Shown one piece after another: positions 35,018 to 45,949 of a stretch of 64,000 nt of DNA (position 1 is the stretch's first letter; every line of letters starts with the position of its first letter). The DNA comes from Papio anubis (lineage: Eukaryota > Chordata > Mammalia > Primates > Cercopithecidae). Made by a program: the position numbers and the translations under genes. The DNA lies in NCBI RefSeq assembly GCF_008728515.1, contig NC_044996.1, positions 103,361,287-103,425,286 of the forward strand. The letters are read 5' to 3'. The notes below the pieces were generated by a model. It saw nothing but the letters and a program-made list of their open reading frames with translations, ran no database searches and was not told where the DNA came from.

Positions 35018-36273
35018 CATTCAACTGGCTTTTTCTTTTTTTTTTTAATTTTAATTTTAATTTTTAGTTCTAGGGTACGTGTGCAGGATGTGCAGGTTTG
35101 TTAGATAGGGTAAACGTGTGCCATGGTGGTTTGCTGTGCCTTTCAACCCATCACCTAGGTGTTAAGCCCAGCATGCATTAGCTATTTTTCCTAATGCTCT
35201 CCCTCCCCTCACCTCACCCCCTGAGAGGTGGGGTGTGTTGTTCCCCTCCCTGTGTCCCTGTGTTCTCATTGTTCAGCTCCCAGTTATACGTGAGAGCATG
35301 CAGTGTTTGATTTTCTGTTCCTGTGTTAGTTTGCTGAGGATAACGACTTCCAGCTCTATCCATGCCCCTGCAAAGGACATGATACCGTTCCTTTTTATGG
35401 CTGCATAGTATTCCATGGTGTACATTTACCACATTTTCTTTATCCAGTCTATCACTAATGGGCATTTGGGTTGATTCCATGTCTTTGCTATTGTGAAGAG
35501 TGCTTCTGTGAACATACATGTGCATGTATCTTTGTAATAGAATGATTTATATTCCTTTGGGTATATACCCAGTGATGGGATTGCTGGGTCAAATGGTATT
35601 TCCAGTTCTATGTATTTGAGGAATTGCCACACTGTCTTCCACAATAGTTGAAGTAATTTACATTCCCACAAATAGTGTAAAAGCATTCTTATTTCTCCAC
35701 AACCTGGCCAGCATCTGTTGTTTCTTGACATTTTAATAATCACCATCTGACTGGCATGAGATGGTATCTCATTGTGGTTTTGATTTGCATTTCTCTAGTG
35801 ATCAGTGATGTTGAGCTTATTTTCATATGTTTGTTGGCTACATGAATGTTTTCTTTTGAGAAGTGTCTGTTCATGTCCTTTGCCCACTTTTTAATGGGGT
35901 TGTTTGGTTTCTTTCTTGTAAATTTGTCTGAGTTCCTTGTAGATTCTGGACATTAGACCTTTGTTAGATGGACAGGTTACAAAAATTTTCTTCTACTCCA
36001 CAGGTTGCTTATTCATTCTGATGATAGTCCCTTTCGCTGTGCAGAAGCTGTTTAGTTTAATTAGATCCCATTTGTCAATTTTTAATTTTGTTGCAATTGC
36101 TTTTGGGCTATTCATATGCAGAAATGGCTATCCATAGGCAGAAAATTGAAACAAGACCCCTTCCTCACACCTTATACAAAAATTAACTCAAGATGGATTA
36201 AATACTTAAATGTAGAACCCAAAACTATAAAAACCCTAGAAGAAAATGTAGGCAATACCATTCAACTGGCTTT
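35018..36273 (-). mobile_element. L1PA-type element with 5' inversion
   Basis: Antisense L1 from the T-run at 35033 (3'UTR at the left) through the ORF2 C-terminus to about 36104, followed by about 150 bp of ORF2 in the opposite (plus) orientation. The 15-bp duplication cattcaactggcttt lies at 35018-35032 and 36259-36273. The minus frame 35426-35746 (106 codons) is an ORF2p C-terminal piece around its Cys-rich knuckle (CWPGCGE...WEC). Confidence 0.88.
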
Positions 36274-36384
36274 CTCTAAGCTGCTCAACAATAAAGAAGC
36301 ATTCCCATACTGCCCCCAGCAGATGGGGTAGTGTCTGCAGCTTTCTTGTCACTTTAGAGGAAAGTCATTTTGGCTACACAGGGT

Positions 36385-36720
36385 CTGTTTTATGCTAGGC
36401 TCCCACAGAAGCAGGACAAGACTTTAAGTTTATTTGGGAGGTGATCCCAGAAAACACCAGTAAAGGAGGGGGGGGATGAGTCAGGGAAGGAAAGGCAGTC
36501 AATAAATGAAGCCCAATCCTGTTAGAGAACTCTATGAGACTAGATAGGACACATCTCGAAGTTTCCCCTGCCAAGGGACTAGGAAGCTGGGGAATTTCTC
36601 CACCAACTCACTTCAGTCATTGTGGAGGGCTACTGAGGAGAAGGAGAGCGTGGGGAATTAACTCTCTGGCATTTTTGGCTTGCACCAGCAGCCAGAGAAA
36701 GCCTGTAGGCAGATTTCACA
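36385..36720 (-). mobile_element. Possible ERVL-type LTR remnant
   Basis: In reverse, 'gggatcacctcccaaataaa' followed by a U5-like 'cttgtcctgcttctgtggga' is an LTR end. The same text type occurs at 60860-60940 on the plus strand. Boundaries are not visible. Confidence 0.45.
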
Positions 36721-37829
36721 GGTGCTCATATTTAAAAGTCAGCAGGCCACTGGCTATGCCCAGGAATTCAGACAGCACAGAATGGTCACTGGGGATCCAT
36801 AAACCCAAAGAACCTGAGAGACCAAGCCTTCTTACGTTGCACAGAAGCTCTTTCCTGCCCTTATGCTTCAGAGGCCCAAGAGTCTAGAAGAGAACATTCA
36901 GGGTTGATTTTCCCTCTCTCCTTTGCCCCTACCACCATGACTACCTCTTCTTTCAGTGGGATGTTATTTGGGAGAAACTGCCCAATCTAGTCAGTTGAGA
37001 GTCACCCACCAATACAAAACACAAAATGCTCAGACAAATCTCAGAGGATGAGGTCCAGGAATGCTGCCACCTCACAGATCTCCTCACCCTCATTTCATTC
37101 ATTCCTCCAGACATGAAGAAAGAAAGGTAGACCTCCCACAAAACATTTACAGATCATTGTACACTAGCTACAAATTATATTTGAAAACCAGAAGTGATAC
37201 ATTGTTTTTATCTCACAATTTATTCTGAAAAAAAGTAACTGATTTTTGTTCCAGAAGTTTTTTGATAGCCTTTGGCTACAAGCACTGCAATTCTAACCTA
37301 CCTGGGTTAAAGTGTCAGAAGCCAAAATTAAAATCTCATGTAAGTTCAAACTCTTTCCACTGAACTAACTCAGCAAATCCCTGTGGTGGGTCACTAAACA
37401 TGTTTGAAGAAATATCCCAACAGGGCTTGGGGCTGGTCAAAAATGAAAGGAATTATAAATATGGTCCTCTGCTTTCTTCATTCCTGACCACCCTTACCCC
37501 ACCCCTCCCCCATGCCCCACTAACCCTAGAAACTGTTCTGGGAAGGACCAAAGTGGAGAAAATTAACAGGCCCTGGAGAAGGGGCTTGACCATTGAAAAA
37601 TTAAATCAAAGCGGTGATTGGTGGAATCCCTCTTCCTTCCTCCACATCAAGTCCTATATCCCTGGACAAACAAAGTACAGCCCTTTAGAGTCTATCAATC
37701 AATCAGCCAAAAATGACTTAATGATGGAAGCAGCCTGATATTCTGAACAGACTAATGAAGGGGAAGCTAGGAGAGCTAGGTTCTTCCCTAGCCTCGTGCA
37801 AACTGAGTTTTGGGCTCAGAAATGACAAG
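36721..37829. other. No recognised feature
   Basis: Unique-looking. The plus frame 37400-37738 (112 codons) has no family resemblance. Confidence 0.4.
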
Positions 37830-37995
37830 GGTGTTGGCATTGTCACTTACTTGCTCTGTGACCTTGGACAAGGTGCTTAGCCTCACCAAGCCTCAGTCTC
37901 CTCATCAGGAAAATGGGAACTCACAATACCTCCATCACATAGTTGTCACATAAAACATCTTCCACATGGCTGGCATACAGTGGGTGCTCAAGAGT
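37830..37995 (+). mobile_element. MIR SINE
   Basis: Sense MIR: 'tgctctgtgaccttggacaa', 'aagcctcagtctcctcatca', 'ggaaaatgggaac' and 'ggcatacagtgggtgctcaa'. Confidence 0.85.
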
Positions 37996-38035
37996 TGCCT
38001 TCCCTTTTGTGGTACCCAGCACAATCAAGTGGAAA

Positions 38036-38110
38036 GAGCTCAGCTTTAGAGGCAGAGAGAGCCGGTTTCAAATCCCAGTGGAGGCACTCACTTTGAGCCA
38101 CTAATGAACT
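38036..38110 (+). mobile_element. MIR SINE 5' fragment
   Basis: 'agaggcagagagagccggtt' and 'caaatcccagtggaggcac' match the MIR 5' part in sense orientation, immediately after the first MIR. Confidence 0.65.
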
Positions 38111-39231
38111 CTCATGTGCATCATGCACTAAAGAGTTATTAATTTGTTTTCCTTCTCACCCACCCTTTTATCTCAAAACTTACAAAAATTAATTCAGTTG
38201 CCTTATATGTCCATGGACTAGCCATTCTGATAAAGTAAAGTGAAATAAATCCTTCAATCCATCCCAACCGGTTCTCCTTAGACAGCTGGCTTCTTTAGGG
38301 AAGCAAGTGCTTATGGTCAATAAGGGGGGCCAGCTATAAACCAATCCAGGCCATCTTCCCCCACATTCATCCCAATGCCTAGAACTCCAGGGGCCAGAGA
38401 CTGCCAACATAACAGCTGCCTCAAAGAGCTCTCTTTGGTGAGAGAGAAACTTAAAAGGATTTGTGGGAAATTTTACCTGGTGGTGTACTTTGACACCCTC
38501 TCCTCAGTAATCTCAAGAAAATTTCAGTAAAAACAAGGTTGATTTTCATGGATATTTTTGGAGTCAGATTAGTACTTTTTTCAGATGTAATATCATACTC
38601 TGATGGGTCCAGGGCCCACTTCATGAACACAAAACCTGTGCAGTCCCACCAAGCCCCACAGTCAGAAAGACCACAGGCTTGGTTTAATACTCAGCTATCA
38701 CCATCTTGAAATTCTTAATCATTTTATCTTTGAGGTTATGTTTTGTAGATGTCCAATGGGATTTCAATGGAGCATGAGCAGAGGAGATACACACTGTATG
38801 TGTGTCCACCATTTCTTGCCACCCCATTCAGATATAGCTTTTGTCATTCTCCATAAGCACAGAATTCCAATGGGCCCGCAATGCATGAGAGTTCACTGAG
38901 ACCCACAGCAAGTACAAGGTAAGTGTGTTACATCCATGAGTAAATAAGTGTGATTGCTGACAGTCCTGAGAGATCATGTTTTCCATACAAACTAGAATTT
39001 GCTCTGAACGCAGAAAGAAAGCAGGGACATTCTCAGAAACATCAATGACCAAGGAACTCTATCATATACTTTCTTACTCATATTACTCCTCCATGTTAAC
39101 CAACCACTTCCACAGAAAATGGTAACATAGAAGGAAAGGAAAAGGGTTGCCCTGTCTTTGCAAACCTTTTCCTTTCCTTTCAACTCTTCCTTATTCATCA
39201 GTAAGCTGAAGGTAGAGAGTGTGTGTGCATC
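38111..39231. other. No recognised feature
   Basis: No repeat or coding signal identified over about 1.1 kb. Confidence 0.4.
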
Positions 39232-39437
39232 AAGAAGTAGAATAAATCATGGGGAGGGGGGAGGGGGGAGGGATTGCATTGGGAGTTATACCTGATGTAA
39301 ATGACGAGTTGATGGGTGCAGCACACCAACATGGCACAAGTATACATATGTAACAAACCTGCACGTTATGCACATGTACCCTACAACTTAAAGTATAATA
39401 ATAATAAATAAATTTTTAAAAAAAGAAGTAGAATAAA
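39232..39437 (+). mobile_element. Very short L1 3' end with exact target duplication
   Basis: A 176-bp L1PA 3'UTR end (39247-39422) with its G-rich start (gggg-a repeats) and 'gtaacaaacctgcacgttat'. Perfect 15-bp duplications aagaagtagaataaa lie at 39232-39246 and 39423-39437. Low divergence suggests a comparatively young insertion. Confidence 0.92.
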
Positions 39438-40205
39438 AATGGTTCCTTTTCTGCAGCATTCCCACTGTTCTGATAAGAATGAAACACATACACACATACA
39501 AACTACAGAAGACAAATCGTGTACTTGATTATTCCACATATGACTTAAGTACTCTTATATTTGCATTTAAAACTGTCATTGCACAGTACAAAAATGAATG
39601 GTAAAATGCATGCTAGTAATTTAAATTTTTAATTTTTCTTCACTTGGAACTACATTAAATAGCAGATAGAAAACACCATGGAAGCCCAAAGAGCGAGACC
39701 ATGGATGAAAGGGAAAAGCTTTATATTTTAAGTATCTTTAACAGCATTTTTTCACTGCTTTTTGAACAAAGGAACTTGCATTTTCATTTTGCACTGGGCC
39801 CCACAAATTATATAGCTGACACTGGATGGACCTTTTGGTGAGAGCTAGAAATGCCAGATTTATCGAGCTTATATGTACCTAAAATAACCTGTGTATTCCT
39901 TATGCTTTCACTGCCAAAGAAAAATTGATACTCAGATATACTGCTTGTGTCTGCCATTTCTGACCACATTTGCCTCTCCTCAAGTTACATCCACCTTCTC
40001 CCTAAACTTAACATTGGTCTAACCATAACGTTACCCTTCCTGTCATTGTACCCCAATCCACCAGTGCAAACATTGGATCAGAATAGAAGGGTATACTGAA
40101 CCAAGATCTTCCTGAACCAGGTTCCAGGTATTTACCCACTCTGTCTTTATACTGTTAGGTTTGAAATCCAGCTAAATAGGAATAGGAAGGAAAGTGTTGC
40201 CTCTT
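39438..40205. other. No recognised feature
   Basis: Unrecognised sequence. The text near 39750-39830 ('gcattttcattttgcactgg') looks like a dispersed repeat, but I cannot name it. Confidence 0.35.
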
Positions 40206-40211
40206 CTACTC

Positions 40212-40286
40212 TTCTCTGGAGAAGAAGAAGGAGACAGGAAAAGGAGGAGAAGGAGGAGGAAGAGGAGGAGGAGGAGAAGGCTGGAC
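40212..40286. repeat. Purine-only (GAA/GGA)n tract
   Basis: Nearly pure AG on the plus strand for about 75 bp. It gives an artificial Arg/Lys/Glu run in frame and could form triplex DNA. Confidence 0.9.
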
Positions 40287-40454
40287 ACTGAGCACCTCCT
40301 TACTCTAACAAGCTCTAGACCTGTATATTTCGTGTATATGTCTTTTAACCTAGAAGAGGAACAGTTTCCAGCAGCCCTTTGCTGGCATCCTATGGTGCCA
40401 GTATAAATATTGGAAAGAGGAAATTGCCTTTAGCTTCTTCTTTTAAAAAAAATT

Positions 40455-41095
40455 CTGGTACTGTCTCCTCCGCAGTGGGAGCAGCTCTCCTGCCACAGCC
40501 CCGCATCCCCTGAAAATGCTCGCCTGCTCCAAGTTCATCTCCTCTCCTTCACTGGTCAAGAGCACCTCACAGCTGCTGAGCCGTCCTCTATCTGCAGTAA
40601 CAACCAGAGATACTGACAGATGAGAGCCTCAGCAGCTTGTCAGTCTCACGTCCCCTTACCTCACTTGTCTCTAGCCACAGCTTCCAAGCCAACACCATTT
40701 CAAGGGACAACAACACAACAGCCAAGTTCATTGGAGCTAGGGCTGCCACAGTTGGGGTGCCTGGCTCTGGGGCTGGGATTGGGACTGTGTTTGGGAGCCT
40801 CATCATTGGTTATGCCGGGAACCCTTCTCTGAAGCAACAGCTCTTCTCCTACGCCATTCTGGGCTTTTCCCTCTGGGAGGCCATGGGGCACTTTTGCTTG
40901 GTGGTGGCCTGTCTCATCCTCTTTGCCATGTGAAGGAGCCATCTCCACCTCCCATAGTTCTTTCTCCCATGTCTGGTCGGCCCTGTGTGTTCGTTTTCCT
41001 ATACCTCCTCAGGTAGCCTGGGGAACATGGTTGGCTCAGGGTTTGACTTGAGCATCCACAGATTGACAGAGAAAAGACAAATAAGTACTATATTA
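40455..41095 (+). pseudogene. ATP5MC2: Processed pseudogene of ATP synthase c-subunit (ATP5MC2-like)
   Basis: An intronless copy of a nuclear mRNA for the c-ring subunit of mitochondrial F1Fo-ATPase. The ancestral start ATG is at 40516 (MLACSKFISSPSLVKSTSQ, the mitochondrial targeting peptide). Near 40600, by comparison with the remembered parent, about 8 bases are lost, which shifts the frame and creates a stop at 40621. The mature subunit continues in the shifted frame to the stop at 40931-40933, including FIGA...GIGTVFGSLIIGYA and the proton-binding Glu in LWEAMG. Changes from the family include Arg to Gly in IIGYAGNPS. 5'UTR- and 3'UTR-like sequence flank it. No clear poly(A) or target duplication was found. 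The parent could also be another ATP5MC paralogue, but the leader fits ATP5MC2 best. Confidence 0.9.
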
Positions 41096-41099
41096 ATTT

Positions 41100-41235
41100 A
41101 AAAAAAATTATGGTAAAATATACATAACATAAAAATTTTCATTTTTGCCATTTTAATTGTACAGTTCTGTAGCATTAAATACATTCACATTGTTGCACAA
41201 CCATCACCACTATCCATCCTTCAGCTTCTTAATTG
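41100..41235 (-). mobile_element. L1M 3'UTR fragment, antisense
   Basis: 'attatggtaaaatatacata', 'attgtacagttctgtagcat' and 'caaccatcaccactatccat' are typical of an L1M 3'UTR in reverse. It abuts the pseudogene, so the pseudogene end may have been trimmed. Confidence 0.65.
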
Positions 41236-41944
41236 CAGCTAGAACCTACCAGTGGCTGTTCCTCTGAAATGCCCAGCTTAGATTGCACTTTCAAATTAAG
41301 GAAGGAAAAAGAAAAACAATAAAGTCTGAAAAAACAGTTTGTAAAAGTGACTGAATCCATGTCAGAAAGACAGCCAAGAAGAAGAAAATGTCACCAACAT
41401 GAATCTGAGAAAGTGAGAAACACAAGGGACTTCTGAGAGTGTAGAATCCAACCATCCTCTTTTACATATTGTCAAGTCCTCAAAAAACCTGCCAGGAGAA
41501 CCTGTTACAGTACCATGCAAAGCAGTAGAGGGGTATCCTGATCAGACTCACTGCGGTAAGGAAGAACACCATCTTGACAGTCTTAGTAGTGTCTCAGAAG
41601 GGGTAAGTTGGAAGTATCTTTATACAATTTTAGGACCTGAGCTGGGTGATTTTAAGGTGGGTTTTACAAGGTGCAAAACTAGGATTGGGCCGAGTTTATG
41701 ACATACTAGCTTTGGATCAGTGGGCACAGCAAAAGACTTGAACGAGTCTTTATGAGTAAGCTGTTAGTCTTCGTAGGTGAGCTATTCTAGTTAGTTAAGA
41801 GTCTTATCTTCTAGGAACTATTATTTCCTAGAGCAAGTAGCTTAAGTTATTTTTGTTTGCTCTCAGTATTTTTTAACATGGGAACAGGAACATATGCCTG
41901 GTCTCAGTATTGTTAAACACAGGAACAGGAATTTATGTTATTTC
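41236..41944. other. No recognised feature
   Basis: Unique-looking sequence. A 'ggaacaggaa' phrase repeats near 41880 and 41925 ('gtctcagtattgttaaacac'), a small local duplication. Confidence 0.4.
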
Positions 41945-42075
41945 AGCTTTCAACATAAGGAAACCAAGGCAGAGAGGGGTTAAATAACTAGCTCAGAAGT
42001 GAGCAGCTGGTAACAGAGCTAAAGTTTAACCTATAGCCCCTGACTACAAGTCCAGGGCTTGATCACCACTCCCTA
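41945..42075 (-). mobile_element. MIR SINE
   Basis: 'aaggaaaccaaggcagagag', 'gttaaataactagctcagaa' and 'cagctggtaacagagctaaa' match the MIR core in reverse. Confidence 0.65.
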
Positions 42076-42079
42076 CCCC

Positions 42080-42083
<4 letters not shown>

Positions 42084-42127
<44 letters not shown>
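42084..42127. repeat. (CA)n microsatellite
   Basis: About 22 CA units in an uninterrupted tract. Confidence 0.95.
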
Positions 42128-42128
<1 letters not shown>

Positions 42129-42628
42129 CTAACTGCCGGAATTACTTTCTCTTAGAATGAAAAACTTACAATATAATCACATCACAGAAAATTTGGAATA
42201 AAGAAAGGATAGCTCAAATCCCATCACCATATCAACTGTTATTTCCTTCCAGTTTTTCTTCATAAATAGTGATTTTGTTTTGGTTTTGATTCTATAGTGT
42301 TCATTTACTTTTTCTCTACAGTTTTTGTTTCTCTAAAGTCTTCTTGAGCAAGATGTGTGCTTTCTCCTGGTTCCCCTTTGTGCTTCTCCACCATCAAGGA
42401 AGAGTCTCTGCTTTTGTTGAAAAAGTTCCAGGCATTTCCAAACAGGCTGGGGCCACTAAGATTCTACTAGAACCATCTAGTCGGAAAGAGCAGTTTTAAC
42501 AGGCATAGGCCCCAGAAAATGGGTCTTCCCACTGGCTCAGCTTGAGGGGCCCAAAACTCTTCAGGCAACTGACCAGTGATACTAAGGCAATGTCATTTGG
42601 TTCTCAGTCACACCCACACTTCATAATA
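42128..42628. other. No recognised feature
   Basis: Unrecognised sequence between the CA repeat and the Tigger-family element. Confidence 0.4.
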
Positions 42629-43693
42629 TAGTTGCCCATCCCTCCATATCCACAGGGGATTGGTTCCAGCACTCCAAGAGAATACCAAAATCTGTGGATG
42701 CTCAAGTCTTCTATATAAAATGGTGCAATATTTGCACATAACTTACACACATCCTCCCATATAGTTTGAATTATCTCTAGATTACTTATAACACTTAATA
42801 CAATATAAATGCTATGTAAATAATTGTTATACTATATTTTTATTTGGATTATTTTTTATTATTGTATTGTTATTGTCAACTGAAGAAGCACAAGGTTTAT
42901 AAATTTGGAAAGGAGAACTGTATTTCTCATAAAGGGTTGCAGCCTACAGGCTGGCCATCCCACAGGCTGAGATGCATAGCTTCCAGCGAAAGCTGAGAGC
43001 AAGTACTTTGAAGGAGGGAAGGATAAGACAGGAATTTGTGCTGGATGGGTTGTGTAAGTATACACATTTAATAAGCTATAGGAGGATTTATGAATATTTA
43101 TGAAAGAAGCACGCATATATCCAGTTGAGTTTCATGCCTCTTCATGGGTCACATGTACAAAAAATGGTGTGTTAGCACGATCAGAGGGTGGAGTTCTTAG
43201 CCTTCTGATGTCAAAAGGTGAAGCAGAGGATGTGAAAACCCTCACTGTACATCCTATGTAGACCGGCCAGAACCGCTCCATGACTGGTGGCCTCTTATCA
43301 GGAAGGAATGCTGGTCAGTTGCTGTGTTGAAACCACAAACAGGAAGGAGAGTCTGGTCACCGCCCCAGCTACTTGGCTAAGGATGAGAAAGGAATGAGTC
43401 GTCCATTTCTGATTTTTCACTACTGATTTCTGCTTACTTCTTGGGAAAGAATTCGGGTTAAAAATTAATAAGAAAAAGGCCTATTGAGGCATGTCTTACT
43501 TCTTATCCTTTCATGGCCAGGAACTCCACTTTTCAGGTTTCTCTGGGGTTCCCCTTAGCCAAGAGGAGGTCTGTTCAGTCAGTTGGGGGTCTTAGGATTT
43601 TATTTTTATTTCTCATTATTTTTTTCAAATACTTTTGATCTGCAGTGGGTTGAATCTGCTGACATGGAACCTTCAGGTACAAGGGACCTACTG
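42629..43693. mobile_element. Tigger-family DNA transposon, split by a solo LTR
   Basis: Left part 42629-42869 ('ggggattggttccagcactc', 'ccaaaatctgtggatgctca', 'ttataacacttaatacaata') and right part 43620-43693 ('ttttgatctgcagtgggttg', ending 'gggacctactg' before TA). Both match a Tigger MITE of the MER2/MER8/Tigger3 type. There is no transposase coding. Confidence 0.75.
42874..43615 (-). mobile_element. Class I ERV solo LTR inserted in Tigger
   Basis: On the minus strand this is a 742-bp LTR starting TGAGAAAT and ending TTGACA, with an exact 4-bp duplication ttat at 42870-42873 and 43616-43619. The U5-like end, 'gcaaccctttatgagaaata' in reverse, and the size fit an ERV1 LTR. I cannot name the family with confidence. 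No internal sequence remains, so LTR-LTR recombination removed the provirus. Confidence 0.85.
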
Positions 43694-43961
43694 TATACTC
43701 TTTTTCATTTCTGTGTGCTTTTGCCTTATCTTTCCCCACTCCCTTCTCCCTGCTCTTTGCAGAGGCCTTCCAAACCCTTCCACACATGCTATCTCACTTC
43801 TTTGGTGATTCTCAGTCCAGTAATCAACAAGCCCTTTGCTAAAATTATGATCACATTCCACAATGGGGGTATGTAAATGATAATTTATTCACAATATCCT
43901 CATTTTCAGTAAAGGAGTTCCTGAAAAGTTATAAGACAAATCACTATTAACCTAATCATAT
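43694..43961. other. No recognised feature
   Basis: Short spacer between the Tigger and the class I ERV provirus. Confidence 0.4.
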
Positions 43962-44403
43962 TGTGAAAGGAAAATAAATCTTGGGGCCCCAAAATCACTA
44001 TGCTAAAGGAAAAAGTTAAGCTGGGAACTGGGAAAAACCTGTCTCCCATTTTATTATAAATGCATATCTAATTGTCTCCTTTGGAGAGGCTAATCAGAAG
44101 CTCAAAAGAATGCAACCATTTGTCTCTTGTCTACCTATGGCCAGGAAGCTCCCTCCCCACTTTGAGTTGTTCCCCCGTTTGCTTAGAGTTGCCCCGCCCT
44201 TCCAGACCGAACTGATGTTCATCTTACATATGTTGACTGATGTCTCATGTCTCCCTAAAATGTATGAAACAAAACTGTGCTCTGACCACCTTGGACATGT
44301 CATCTGGACCTTCTGAGGCTGTGTCACAGGTGCACGTCCTCAACCTTGACAAAATACACTTTCTAAATTAACTGAGACCTGTCTCAGATATTCGGGTTTC
44401 ACA
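43962..44403 (+). mobile_element. Class I ERV 5' LTR (MER4-like)
   Basis: Starts TGTGAAAGG and ends TTTCACA. The 442-bp sequence has 'ggagaggctaatcagaagct', a transcription-start region around 'aaatgtatgaaacaaaactg', and the tail 'actgagacctgtctcagata'. It is clearly homologous to the 3' LTR at 50474. atat precedes it at 43958-43961 and follows the 3' LTR at 50923-50926, giving the 4-bp target duplication of ERV1 elements. Confidence 0.88.
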
Positions 44404-45940
44404 TTTTGGTAACCACGGGGGGATTCTGAGTGGAGGTGCCCCTGACCTTTGACAAATCTGCTATCAGTGCTGAGTACCCGCATGAGCTAACTTTATGGCT
44501 CAAACCAATAGGACAATTTGCTGAGGTCTGGGAGCACTTACTCCAGAAAATCCCTGATCTCCCAAAATTTGGTTGAAATCAAAATTTTATTTTGCTGTAC
44601 AACTCCCTTTTTTTTTTTTTTTGGACTTTTACTTGCTTCCAACAAGAAAGGCAAGTTTTTCAACTGCCATAATGATGGAAGGCAGGTAACTCCTTTATGG
44701 AGTTTGAGCTTGCTCCCGTCAGGGAGGACGAGTTTGAGGGGTTTTTTTCCTGCTTCTAGGATGGTAGAAAGCAGCCTTTAGACTGAGACCCATCCCTAGG
44801 TAAGTAGCAGAATTGGGGTTTTGTCTTGGCTAAAGTTTAACAACCAGCTGGTCTTAATTTCCCCTTACCGTTAGAGCGCGTTAGGGGTTTTTTTGTTGTT
44901 TGTTCCCGTCTTTCTTCCATCAGATTTGACTAACTCTACCTGACTTTGGTCAAATCCGAGTGAGAATTCCAAATTATGAGTAACAAATCCTCTCTAATTT
45001 GGCTAAAACTCCTTGCAGCTGCAAAAGAGGGGAAAAAATGCACTTAGTTTCTGTATTTGCTTCCTGTCTTAAAAACCAACAAATGTTCTTTCGTGTACTT
45101 TTCTTCCACCCTATACCGCCTTCCCCCTTTGCCATCTTCAGCACCAAAAAATCTAGAGAAGGCTTCTAATGATTTGAACCCCTTTAAATAAATCAGAACA
45201 AAGGGGCCACTCACCCCTTTTGGGGAGTTCTGTTTTCTTTGGAGTTTCAAGAGTCCTGGGCAGATTCTTCTTAGGTCTAAAGCTCTGTTTTCCTGTATTG
45301 CATAACCTGACCTCCTTAAGGATACCAGAGATTACCTTGTACTGTGAGAGGATTTGAGTTTGGTGTGTGTAATGGCAGATGAGAGCTACAAACTTAGGGG
45401 TGGCTGAGCACAGTTTACAGGAGTGGTCTTGGCTGTTGTTTTATTTCTTTTCTCCTAGGAAGTTGTTTAAGGATCCTAATTCTAGTTCGGAGATACATTC
45501 TAAGGGGTCTTCCCTATTGCTTTTTCTCCCCAAATTCATCTCAATTTGGCTTGTCTGTGTGCATCTGCGTGAGGAACTGAACTGTTGTTTTCATAGGTAA
45601 ATGAGAGACTGAGTTTTCTCAGCTCCGAAGACAAAGGGCATTTTGCTCCTCCCAGCCAAAAGGCACCCCTGGGTGACCAGGGGCCTCATGGGAGTGTCTG
45701 GGGGTCTGACCTGCCTGTGACATGCAGCAGCCCTACAGGGAAATTCCCAACAAAAATTACTTTTTAAAAAAATAGCTCATCCAGGAAACACATATAAGGA
45801 CTAATCACCTGGCACTCTGAACCCTCTCAGAGATCATAGACCTCTAGAGACAGAAACTGAGACACGTAATGGCCCCAAGCCGGCCATTCCTGCCTGGCAT
45901 CACAGGGATCCTTTGGGAGGATGGCCAGAGGCATGGCGAA
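44404..45940 (+). mobile_element. ERV internal region: leader with PBS and decayed gag start
   Basis: Directly after the LTR, 'ttggtaaccacgggggga' sits where the primer binding site belongs. It resembles Arg-type sites, but the match is only from memory. A leader follows with an ATG near 44976 that soon meets a stop. No open gag, pol or env remains. The boundary to the following L1 is gradual to my eye (45600-45950), so the right coordinate is approximate. Confidence 0.7.
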
Positions 45941-45949
45941 AATGCCACA

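Noticed and set aside
40194..40406. Arg/Lys-rich plus frame that looks like a nuclear localisation region
   Set aside because: It comes from the GAA/GGA purine tract and has no conserved context.
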